Assembly (NCBI RefSeq): GCF_000374085.1 | Contig: NZ_KB893477.1 | Span: 22,573 to 86,572 of the forward strand | Direction: 5' to 3' | DNA: 64,000 bases | DNA from: Spirosoma spitsbergense DSM 19989 | Lineage (GTDB): Bacteria > Bacteroidota > Bacteroidia > Cytophagales > Spirosomataceae | Shown here: piece after piece, positions 7,572 through 13,838 of the stretch | How the letters are laid out: every line of letters begins with the position of its first letter | Position numbering within the stretch: the stretch's first letter is position 1 | Position numbers and translations under genes: made by a program | Notes under the pieces: model-generated | Seen by the model: only the letters and a program-made list of their open reading frames with translations | Told to the model about the DNA's origin: nothing | The model's database searches: none

Positions 7572-8108
7572 ATGAAAAACCAGCTCCTCTACCTACTCCT
7601 TCTCATCCTGCCCCTTAGTTCACTTGCTCAAAAAACCTTTGTTCAGGATGGGAAGCTAAATGGCGTATTGCCCATAAATGAATCGGGTCGGGTTGTCTAT
7701 CAGATTATTGAGCCCGTCGAGGGTGTATCAAAAGAGGAAATCTTCAAGCGTGCCCGAAAGTGGCTCATTGATACCTACACATCCCCAAAAAACGGATTAC
7801 AACTCAACGATCCCGGTACCGGTGAACTCTCAAGTAAGGAGACTTTTTCAATCAACCCCAGTATAATGGGTATAGCTGTCCCTACTCAGGTAAGCCACTC
7901 CATCACCATAGACGTGAAAGATGGAAAGTACCGGGTATTGGTGAGTAATTTCTACGTTGTGGCCAATACCATTCAGGGGCCAATTGAAGCATTGAAAAAT
8001 ACGACCAAAGGCTTTGTTACAAGCATTTTCAAACTAACTGACAGCCACGTTATGGAGTTGCTGACATCGCTAAACAAGGCAACCCATACCGACACGGCAG
8101 ATTTTTAA
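7572..8108 (+). CDS. Secreted DUF4468 (TBP-like fold) protein, rightward paralogue
   Basis: The protein has 178 residues, with signal peptide MKNQLLYLLLLILPLSSLAQ and then the DUF4468 motifs GKLNGVLPIN and GVSKEEIFKRARKW. It is paralogous to 130-666 but divergent. The long frame starts at GTG 7536, but the ATG at 7572 begins a proper signal peptide and is preferred. It sits in the rightward tail operon, where an exported host-type protein is unexpected. Confidence 0.8.
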   Translation: MKNQLLYLLLLILPLSSLAQKTFVQDGKLNGVLPINESGRVVYQIIEPVEGVSKEEIFKRARKWLIDTYTSPKNGLQLNDPGTGELSSKETFSINPSIMGIAVPTQVSHSITIDVKDGKYRVLVSNFYVVANTIQGPIEALKNTTKGFVTSIFKLTDSHVMELLTSLNKATHTDTADF

Positions 8109-8140
8109 GCTGAGACTGGCCTTTCTTCTGCCCAATTTTG

Positions 8141-8205
8141 TATTTTTGACCTACCCCACTACGGACGGTGCGCGGCCATTGAAGCCTTTTTTGCCCCCGT
8201 CCGTC
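8141..8205 (+). promoter_or_regulatory. Promoter box and structured leader of the truncated tape-measure gene
   Basis: TATTTTTG (8141-8148) fits the -7 box. The motif CACTACGGACGGTG (8157-8170) would begin at about the transcript start. ACGGACGG (8161-8168) is fully complementary to CCGTCCGT (8198-8205), which ends one base before the ATG at 8207. About 29 bases of this leader are identical to the leader at 15211-15239. Confidence 0.6.
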
Positions 8206-8206
8206 A

Positions 8207-8650
8207 ATGATCAATTACGACGATCTTCTCAATGAATCCGGCATCCTGCGCAGTATTGCCAAACTGGAAGCCGCCAGCGTCAAATTTGCCGATACCGCCA
8301 TTGCCCAGAACGAGCGGGCCAAACAGTCACTAGTTGGCCTCAGCAGCGAACTGGCTGACACCCGTGCCCAGATTGCGGGCCTCAACAACAACCAGAAGGG
8401 AGCCAGTACCAGCGTCAGCGGGCTGAAAGACGACGTAAAAAAACTCAGCGACGAGTACAAACGGCATCAGGAATTACTGGCCCGCAACCAGCAGTTCGTC
8501 GACCTCAACACCGCATCAGCCGGGGCACTCAAAAAGCGGCTGGCTGATCTAAAAACCGAATACGACAGTCTGGACCGTTCCGAAGCCCGGAACGTGGCCC
8601 GGAACAAAAAGCCAAGCCACGTCCTAAAGAATGTAAAGCGAAGACTCGTT
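8207..8650 (+). pseudogene. 5' fragment of a tape measure protein gene
   Basis: The first roughly 130 codons (NESGILRSIAKLEAA, then TAIAQNERAKQSLVGLSSEL, NNNQKGAS and LKTEYDSLD) align with the start of the full tape measure protein at 15272 (DQSGILRAIELLQKA and onward) at moderate identity. After about base 8600 similarity stops, and the frame runs into the convergent gene at 8650-9243. The fragment is GC-rich, like the 3' end of the complete gene but unlike its first 3 kb. It is a displaced remnant of an older tape-measure allele at the island 2 junction. Confidence 0.75.
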
Positions 8651-9243
8651 TATAAAATTGCCTGCATTACTTTTTCATTTCCAATCAGGAATGATTCGTT
8701 TTTATTGGTCTCTGCGGCCTCCAGTGCTAATTTAGTATATGTCTGAGCTTCACTTACCTTTCCGGCCATTAGTGCCCAATAGGCTAAATTTCGGTAAACG
8801 AACTCCTTCGCACTATAGAAGCTGCCAGACTCAACTTTTGCTTTAGATGTGCTAAATTCCTCTTCTGGCTTAAGATAATCCCGGAATCCAAAAACGGCCC
8901 AATGTTTTCTTACTTTATCATAATACATGATAAAGAACATCTTTTTGTCAGTAGTAAGTTGTTTACCTAAAACCTTCTCGTTGGCTTTGATCTTACAAAC
9001 AACTGAACCCGCAAACGCTTTCAAACCGGGAATGTCAGTTTCAACGACCTCTGCTTTAATGCCGCCGAAGTCAAGTAACTCACTCTCTGGTTTATAGTTA
9101 AAGGAGTAGTCTCGAATAGTTTTCTGGGCCTCTGCTTCGTTAATGGACTGGCAAGCTGTTAAAAACTTATTCAATTCTTCCTGTTGTGCGAAAGCAGCAA
9201 GAGGCAGTAAGAAGACAATTGAGAAACATAGGAATAATTTCAT
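8650..9243 (-). CDS. Secreted protein of unknown function, island 2
   Basis: The protein has 197 residues, with signal peptide MKLFLCFSIVFLLPLAAFAQ. The mature part is mixed alpha/beta and ends in a helical pair (YWALMAGKVSEAQTYTKLALEAAE) that resembles a TPR-like hairpin. The ATG at 9241-9243 is chosen because the longer frame would start inside the promoter box. It occupies the same place as the DUF4468 gene of island 1 and shares its promoter, but the proteins are unrelated. Probably an exported product of the lysogen; function unknown. Confidence 0.75.
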   Translation of the reverse strand: MKLFLCFSIVFLLPLAAFAQQEELNKFLTACQSINEAEAQKTIRDYSFNYKPESELLDFGGIKAEVVETDIPGLKAFAGSVVCKIKANEKVLGKQLTTDKKMFFIMYYDKVRKHWAVFGFRDYLKPEEEFSTSKAKVESGSFYSAKEFVYRNLAYWALMAGKVSEAQTYTKLALEAAETNKNESFLIGNEKVMQAIL

Positions 9244-9264
9244 GGACGAAACAAGGTTTTCGCG

Positions 9265-9294
9265 CAAAGGTAATTGTTACGAGGTCGTAGCCAA
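9265..9294 (-). promoter_or_regulatory. Promoter of the island 2 secreted gene
   Basis: On the minus strand TTG (9292-9294), 19 bases, then TACCTTTG (9265-9272). The box, spacer and upstream flank match the promoter at 689-718 almost base for base, although the genes they drive are unrelated. Confidence 0.8.
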
Positions 9295-9330
9295 TTCGTG
9301 TAGGTACATTAGATACGAAAGGTCATAAAA

Positions 9331-9358
9331 AAGCCCCGCAGATTAAAAGCGGGGCTTT
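9331..9358 (-). terminator. Terminator after the island 2 two-gene unit
   Basis: A stem AAAGCCCCGC/GCGGGGCTTT with a 9-base loop. On the minus strand it follows the stop at 9370 and is followed by a T-run (A-run 9327-9332 on the plus strand). It corresponds in place to the terminator at 751-775. Confidence 0.75.
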
Positions 9359-9369
9359 AGGGCTGTTAT

Positions 9370-9660
9370 TTAAAAATAACCTCCATCTTTCCAATGCTTA
9401 TTTTCTTCGAGCCACTTCAACAATGGCCCCATTAGTCCTAATTTAATTGCGTTACCAGTGGCAAAAATATAATCTACAGAATTATCGCCAACGTCTCGTA
9501 CTGTAATTGTCCTTTCTCCGACCGGCCTCTTACCTGATAAAATATAGGCAGTAGTATCTCCTACCTTGATCCTGTCGATTACCTTGTGACTCCCTTCAAT
9601 CAATTCGCACATAAAGATCAAATCAACTGTTGGGTAGTGATCGTCTAACTCGCCTATCAT
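9370..9660 (-). CDS. Second gene of a HicBA-like two-gene unit, candidate toxin (96 aa)
   Basis: I recognise no family. The N-terminal part is beta-rich (KVIDRIKVGDTTAYILSG, then RTITVRDVGDNSVDYIFATG) and the C-terminus is a helix (LLKWLEENK). Its start overlaps the stop of the upstream gene by 4 bases (ATGA), the usual layout of toxin-antitoxin pairs. It takes the position hicA has in island 1, which is the only reason for suggesting a toxin role. Confidence 0.6.
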   Translation of the reverse strand: MIGELDDHYPTVDLIFMCELIEGSHKVIDRIKVGDTTAYILSGKRPVGERTITVRDVGDNSVDYIFATGNAIKLGLMGPLLKWLEENKHWKDGGYF

Positions 9661-10064
9661 GCAAATTCAGGTACTAAGTGTGACGGCGGCACATTAACAG
9701 TTAAAGCCCTTGTGTCTCCCGTACTTAGCGCAGAACCAAATGCTTTGTTGTCCGTAATAGCTTTTAAGAATGAATGGCTGGTGTCTGTAGTGGTTAACTG
9801 AGTCCAACCTAGGAAGGCTAACTCGCACTCTAGTCCTTTACCATGCTTTTCTGCTGCAAGGCAGAAGCAAGTTAAAGCCTCTTCAATGGCGACCCCTAAA
9901 TCAGCCTCATTTTTGCCGTATGTTTCAATACCGAGAAAGGGTATTTTGGCGTAAATTTTACCATCATCACCCGTCCTGTTCCATGTGGGCATAATGACGC
10001 TAACGGAAGACAATTCACTGCCAATCCGCGTGATTTCCATAGATATATTGACTTGCTGATCCAT
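9657..10064 (-). CDS. HicB-like protein, candidate antitoxin
   Basis: The protein has 135 residues. The middle (YAKIPFLGIETYG, then KNEADLGVAIEEALTCF) resembles the strand-helix core of HicB and related antitoxins; the rest is not recognised. The long frame starts at 10139, but the ATG at 10062-10064 has a purine-rich GGACGGAGAT directly upstream and is preferred. A six-base CCGTAG/CTACGG inverted repeat lies just before the start and includes the CTACGGACGG string of the tail leaders. It is first in a two-gene unit in the position of hicB in island 1. Confidence 0.6.
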   Translation of the reverse strand: MDQQVNISMEITRIGSELSSVSVIMPTWNRTGDDGKIYAKIPFLGIETYGKNEADLGVAIEEALTCFCLAAEKHGKGLECELAFLGWTQLTTTDTSHSFLKAITDNKAFGSALSTGDTRALTVNVPPSHLVPEFA

Positions 10065-10105
10065 ATCTCCGTCCGTAGAGTTGTGGTGATGACTACGGCA
10101 GACAG

Positions 10106-10390
10106 ATGAAAGAAAGTAATAGACACGTCTTGCCAGCAAATTACTGGCAAGACTGCTACACCCGTTTCTCTATCGACTGCCTCTTAGCCGATATTAGATT
10201 TCGTGATGTTAGTTATAACAATGTAGATTTTGATGCTGATGCAGATGAACGTGCAGCAGATAAACATGCAGCAGGTGAACATGCAGCAGATGATCTACAA
10301 GCATTTAACGATGTAAAGAAACAAAAAGTTGGTAAAAAGAAACAGAAAAGAACTAGAAAAGACACAGTTGGACAAGAAACAGCAGAATAA
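10106..10390 (+). CDS. Possible small protein with pentapeptide repeats
   Basis: A 94-residue open frame divergent from the HicB-like gene. It has an acidic centre with repeated units of the DERAA/DKHAA/GEHAA kind and a very basic C-terminus (KKQKVGKKKQKRTRK). No family. The surrounding 500 bases are A-rich and unlike their neighbours, so this could be decayed or foreign DNA rather than a gene. The start codon is uncertain. Confidence 0.3.
   Translation: MKESNRHVLPANYWQDCYTRFSIDCLLADIRFRDVSYNNVDFDADADERAADKHAAGEHAADDLQAFNDVKKQKVGKKKQKRTRKDTVGQETAE
10244..10303 (+). repeat. Four 15-bp imperfect direct repeats
   Basis: Units GATGAACGTGCAGCA, GATAAACATGCAGCA, GGTGAACATGCAGCA and the more divergent GATGATCTACAAGCA follow one another without gaps. 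They encode a pentapeptide repeat if 10106-10390 is translated. Confidence 0.8.
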
Positions 10391-10607
10391 CAGAACGAAA
10401 AACAAGTAGCAGAAAGAAGATTGGCACTAAAAAGCTATCGATAAAACATTTCGACTTACAAAGACATATGAGTTAGGGCATTTAATGTTGCATGATGCCA
10501 TATTAATGAGACAAGGCAGAATAGTATTTAGTGTTACAGCAACTGGCGAAATTCGTGTAGATACATTAAATGTAAAAACAACAGAGAAAAGAAAGAAATG
10601 GGCCAAC

Positions 10608-10641
10608 TTTGAATATATCACAAGTGATGTGCGTATATTTG
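10608..10641 (+). promoter_or_regulatory. Promoter of the island 2 XRE regulator
   Basis: TTTG at 10608-10611 and a perfect TATATTTG at 10634-10641 with a 22-base spacer, slightly long. It supports the ATG at 10665 as the regulator start, with a leader of about 15-20 bases. Confidence 0.6.
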
Positions 10642-10664
10642 AATACACAAACCAAGTTCAACCA

Positions 10665-10868
10665 ATGAGTACTAAAGAGCAGGTAGGAGAATTAATTAGA
10701 GAAACCCGCAAGGCGAAAGACTTCACTCAAAAGGAGTTAGGCGAGAAAATAGGGGTATCCGAATCTGCATTCAATCGTTACGAAAATGGAACATCAAACC
10801 TTTCGCTGGAAACAATTGAAAAGGTCGCCGGGGCAATGGGCCTCAAGGTCAGAATAATATTTGAGTAA
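10665..10868 (+). CDS. Small XRE/HTH_3 transcriptional regulator, island 2
   Basis: The protein has 67 residues and is a bare helix-turn-helix domain: VGELIRETRKAKDFTQKELGEKIGVSESAFNRYENG, then NLSLETIEKVAGAMGLKV. The open frame extends up to 10431, but that extension has no homology to the HTH family and the promoter lies inside it. It is the counterpart of 1674-1889. The operator at 10905-10924 lies directly downstream, so it probably represses the rightward island 2 genes. Confidence 0.85.
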   Translation: MSTKEQVGELIRETRKAKDFTQKELGEKIGVSESAFNRYENGTSNLSLETIEKVAGAMGLKVRIIFE

Positions 10869-10894
10869 CGATTTTTTTAACTAAACACTTGCAA

Positions 10895-10924
10895 TATATT
10901 TGAAGTTTACGTAATATTGTAAAC
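10895..10924 (+). promoter_or_regulatory. Island 2 rightward promoter with palindromic operator
   Basis: TATATTTG (10895-10902) is a perfect -7 box. Directly downstream, over the expected transcript start, is the perfect inverted repeat GTTTAC-N8-GTAAAC (10905-10924). This fits a dimeric XRE repressor blocking the promoter. The half-site matches those at 1924-1949 and near the prophage repressor. Confidence 0.65.
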
Positions 10925-10930
10925 AGTAAG

Positions 10931-11006
10931 ACAAAGGAAAATCCTTTGTTAAGACACGGAAAACCCCAACGCGTCAGACTTGGCGGAACGAGCGTTGGGG
11001 CCGTGT
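10931..11006 (+). ncRNA. Structured leader RNA upstream of the 132-aa gene, island 2
   Basis: Two hairpins: ACAAAGGA-AAA-TCCTTTGT (10931-10949), and a longer one in which ACACGG (10955-10960) and CCCCAACGC (10964-10972) pair with GCGTTGGGG (10992-11000) and CCGTGT (11001-11006), leaving only an AAA bulge. Neither is followed by a T-run. Island 1 has a weaker hairpin at the same place with different bases. The leader ends about 20 bases before the ATG at 11029. Confidence 0.6.
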
Positions 11007-11028
11007 AAACCTCAAACAGGTAGTTTAA

Positions 11029-11427
11029 ATGTCTACGGAACAAAGTTACGTGGGTAAGGGGGATTCTGCAATCCCCAATCCACCAGCGGCCCAAAACGGC
11101 CCCCAAATCCCCCCCCCGCCTGACAATCGGCAACCGATAGTCGAATCCTCATCTTATTCCGAATCGGAGATCAAGTTACCCCTTTCCGTTTCGGAGCATA
11201 AGGGTAATCTATCCGAGGCTGAATTAGTGTACTGGGCACTGGAAGGCTCAAAGCAATCCTACCTCAAAGATTTGCTCGAGGAGGCAAAAACACCGGAAAG
11301 TCAGGAGTACGAAGCGGCTGATTACTGCCTGACCAAGTTACAGGAAATTCAGAATGACCTGTTTGGGTTAGTGACTGGTCTGGCTTCCCGCCTGTCTTTA
11401 TCCGCGAACGGGATGAGCCATGAATGA
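11029..11427 (+). CDS. Conserved acidic island protein, 132 aa, copy 2
   Basis: A close paralogue of 2099-2497, with the same length, the same Pro/Gln-rich tail (PPAAQNGPQIPPPPDNRQP) and the same helical body. It overlaps the next gene by 8 bases, as in island 1. Strong conservation beside divergent cargo suggests a core function, perhaps working with the antirepressor-like protein encoded next to it. Family unknown. Confidence 0.75.
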   Translation: MSTEQSYVGKGDSAIPNPPAAQNGPQIPPPPDNRQPIVESSSYSESEIKLPLSVSEHKGNLSEAELVYWALEGSKQSYLKDLLEEAKTPESQEYEAADYCLTKLQEIQNDLFGLVTGLASRLSLSANGMSHE

Positions 11428-12181
11428 GCTAATCAAAGTTTCCACCAACGGGCAAGGCTCGGAGGTGGTATCGGCTCGTGAGTTATATGATTTTCTTGAA
11501 GTCAAATCAAAGTTTGCTGATTGGATAAAAAACCGCATCATTAAGTACGGCTTTCTGGAAGATGAGGACTATGTACCGCTTTCTAAAAATTTAGAAAGCG
11601 GTGGTAAGGAATTTGACTACGCCCTGACGCTGGACATGGCCAAACAGTTATCAATGGTCGAGCGAAACGAGAAGGGTAAACAGGCCCGGTTGTATTTCAT
11701 CGAGTGCGAAAAAGCCCTGCGTCAATCGGCCCCCGTTATTTCCACTACGGAACAGGTCTTACTGCAACTGGTCAGCCAGAGCAATCAGATACTAGCCAGC
11801 CAAAGCGAAATGCTTCTGTCTTTACGGGCCGACGTGGACAGCATCATGCATGGCGTGAAACCAGCCAGACCTACTGCCCGCCGTTCCTCATTGCCCGGTA
11901 AACAACTCGGTTTACCCGGAATGCCGCCCGGTCGTCAGCCCGGCCCATCCCTGCGTCAAACGATTCATGCCCGCGTGGTGGATTATAGCCACTCCCGCCA
12001 AGCCAGTACGAAGGAGGTTTACAATTTTCTCTATAAACAGCTCTTTTACGTCTACGGCATTGACGTGTACAGGCTAATGAAGGGGCCAGAGGAATCTATA
12101 CTGGATGCTATAGAGCGTTACGGCCATTTAGACCGACTGTACTCGCTAATAATGGCCGAACTGACCTATACAGAAGAATAA
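11420..12181 (+). CDS. AntA/AntB-type antirepressor with the island-specific C-terminal domain
   Basis: The protein has 253 residues. Residues about 15-105 are a typical AntA/AntB antirepressor domain: ARELYDFLEVKSKFADWI, YGFLEDEDYVPLSKN, and ALTLDMAKQLSMVERNEKGK followed by ARLYFIECEK. From APVISTTEQ on it is nearly the same as the Rha-type protein of island 1. Phage P1 AntA/AntB-type antirepressors inactivate phage repressors. Here the target may be the adjacent XRE protein or the prophage LexA-type repressor (inference). Confidence 0.8.
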   Translation: MNELIKVSTNGQGSEVVSARELYDFLEVKSKFADWIKNRIIKYGFLEDEDYVPLSKNLESGGKEFDYALTLDMAKQLSMVERNEKGKQARLYFIECEKALRQSAPVISTTEQVLLQLVSQSNQILASQSEMLLSLRADVDSIMHGVKPARPTARRSSLPGKQLGLPGMPPGRQPGPSLRQTIHARVVDYSHSRQASTKEVYNFLYKQLFYVYGIDVYRLMKGPEESILDAIERYGHLDRLYSLIMAELTYTEE

Positions 12182-12191
12182 CAATAATTCA

Positions 12192-12425
12192 ATGAATCCT
12201 TCATCGCTTCGTCCCTTCCTGCTCCCCGTGTTGTTTTTCCTGCTGGCCGCTCTTGGTGTTCAGTGGACTAGACACCGGGTAGAGCAAAGAAAGGGGGAGC
12301 ACAACCAACCAATTATTTATCATGGAAAACCAACCACAACCCCAAGTTCCGATTACCCCGCTTTCTCTGTTGACCCGCCAATTGACCGGCTGGCAAAACC
12401 TGCTGGCCGACTTGATTACCGCTAA
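12192..12425 (+). CDS. Small single-pass membrane protein, island 2
   Basis: The protein has 77 residues and is homologous to 3280-3525, with the same hydrophobic helix (VLFFLLAALGVQW) and then RHRVEQRKGEHNQPIIYHG. The C-terminal quarter, overlapping 12322-12507, differs between the copies and is probably not constrained in this frame. Function unknown; it may sit in the inner membrane. Confidence 0.55.
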   Translation: MNPSSLRPFLLPVLFFLLAALGVQWTRHRVEQRKGEHNQPIIYHGKPTTTPSSDYPAFSVDPPIDRLAKPAGRLDYR

Positions 12426-12507
12426 TGCCCCAGACGACCAACGCCGTTATTGCCGCAAAAGAATAACGGCGTTGGTCGCGGAGTTAAAAAGCCTGGAAGA
12501 TCAATGA
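12322..12507 (+). CDS. Conserved small helical protein, 61 aa, island 2
   Basis: Homologue of 3410-3595 with the same N-terminus (PQPQVPITPLSLLTRQL) and C-terminal helix. It begins inside the membrane-protein gene, and its TGA overlaps the ATG of the HNH gene by 4 bases, so four genes of the island are translationally chained. Confidence 0.6.
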   Translation: MENQPQPQVPITPLSLLTRQLTGWQNLLADLITANAPDDQRRYCRKRITALVAELKSLEDQ

Positions 12508-12878
12508 TGGCCACCCCGATTGCTAACCAGCCCCGTATATCTATTACAGGGCTGGTTAAACTGATTCGTAAGACGGAGCAGTATGAGCAGTGGAAACGGG
12601 CGGTGTTTATTCGGGACAGGTTCCAGTGTCAGGAGTGTGGTAAAAGGAATGGCAGGAAAAGAGTGATTGAAGCACATCACCTAATTGAGTTTTCCCAGCT
12701 CGTAAAGGATAATGGCATTCAGTCAGTGGAACAGGCGGTATCTTGTCCTGAGTTGTGGGAGGTATCCAACGGGCAAACACTGTGTGGCGATTGCCATAGA
12801 CAAACAGATAGTTATCCAAAGAATTTTATAGACACTAAAAATAGCCATGCCAGTAAAAAAGATTCTTTCAGTAAGTGA
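12504..12878 (+). CDS. HNH endonuclease
   Basis: The protein has 124 residues. The zinc-ribbon HNH layout is visible: FQCQECGKRNGRKRVIEAHHL with the catalytic HH, then LWEVSNGQTLCGDCHRQTD. The start at 12504 gives an ATGA overlap with the preceding gene; the open frame to 12450 would lie wholly inside that gene. It could be a small homing nuclease or a terminase-associated HNH protein; position next to a LAGLIDADG enzyme favours a mobile nuclease. The C-terminus overlaps the next start by 32 bases. Confidence 0.8.
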   Translation: MMATPIANQPRISITGLVKLIRKTEQYEQWKRAVFIRDRFQCQECGKRNGRKRVIEAHHLIEFSQLVKDNGIQSVEQAVSCPELWEVSNGQTLCGDCHRQTDSYPKNFIDTKNSHASKKDSFSK

Positions 12879-13812
12879 AGTCAATTCGATTGTTGCTTCG
12901 TATCAACAAGGGCAAACTATTTTATTCATTGCCAATCAATTTGCGACTACCAGAAAAAGGGTTGCGGCTATTCTAAGGGAAAACGGAACAGAAAAGCGGT
13001 CTCATTGTGAACAGCAACGAAAATACCGTCTGAATGAAGCTTTTTTTGATAAGATTGATACTGAGGCAAAGGCTTATTTTTTGGGATTAATGTATGCTGA
13101 TGGCCACAATGATAAGTCGGGTCGAAGGTTTTCTTTAGCCCTTCAATTAAGGGATAAGGCCATAGTTGAAACTTTCAAACAATGTCTTGACTATGAAGGG
13201 CCTTTGCTCTGTGACAATAGCAATCCGAACGTGTGTATTCTGACAGTTAGCAGCATAAGGCTATGTGCGCGGTTGACTGAGTTGGGGTGCATTCCTCGAA
13301 AGTCACTCATTCTTACATTCCCTGATTTCGTTGAGCCAAACCTTTTGCATCATTTTATCAGGGGTTATCTTGATGGTGATGGGTGGATTACATTTAGTGG
13401 TAGAAGTAAGCAGCCAACGATTGGAGCACTAGGAACTGATTCATTTATAAGAACACTGGCTGGTATTATTACCAAAAACGTATCGGTTAAGGCTACCATT
13501 CGGCCACACGACACTAGTAAAGGTATCTGCCGGGTTATGGTTTGCGGCTCAATCAAGTGCCGGAAATTTGCCGACTTTCTGTATAAAGACGCAACTATAT
13601 TTCTTGAACGGAAAAAGGAGAGGGCTGATAGGATTTGCCCCGTAGGTCAATCAATTGGCGAACGGGATAGTCAGTCTAAGCTCACGAACGCAATGGTTGA
13701 GGCTATTCGTGCTGAACGTGCAGAAAAGGTTTCTAGGCTTGCGTTGTCTCAAAAATACGGGGTTTCACTATCGTCAATTGACCGGGTAATATACAAGCTG
13801 GCAAATTGGTGA
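12847..13812 (+). CDS. LAGLIDADG-type homing endonuclease with flanking HTH segments
   Basis: The protein has 321 residues. Two LAGLIDADG-type helices are visible, AYFLGLMYADGH at about residue 77 and HHFIRGYLDGDGWI at about residue 168, each with the acidic metal-binding residue. An HTH-like segment precedes them (ILFIANQFATTRKRVAAILREN) and another ends the protein (VSRLALSQKYGVSLSSIDRVI), probably contributing to site recognition. It is AT-richer than the tail genes. It overlaps the HNH gene and is the second mobile nuclease in island 2. Confidence 0.85.
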   Translation: MPVKKILSVSEVNSIVASYQQGQTILFIANQFATTRKRVAAILRENGTEKRSHCEQQRKYRLNEAFFDKIDTEAKAYFLGLMYADGHNDKSGRRFSLALQLRDKAIVETFKQCLDYEGPLLCDNSNPNVCILTVSSIRLCARLTELGCIPRKSLILTFPDFVEPNLLHHFIRGYLDGDGWITFSGRSKQPTIGALGTDSFIRTLAGIITKNVSVKATIRPHDTSKGICRVMVCGSIKCRKFADFLYKDATIFLERKKERADRICPVGQSIGERDSQSKLTNAMVEAIRAERAEKVSRLALSQKYGVSLSSIDRVIYKLANW

Positions 13813-13838
13813 GTTTTCCCTTAGAACTCTGTACTATA

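Noticed and set aside
10431..10664. In-frame extension of the XRE gene giving a 127-aa or longer protein
   Set aside because: The extension has no similarity to regulators, differs in base use, and contains a good promoter 24-57 bases before the ATG at 10665.
10904..11133. Minus-strand and other alternative frames over the 132-aa genes and leaders
   Set aside because: They are shadows; the plus-strand frames are conserved between the two islands and the alternatives are not.
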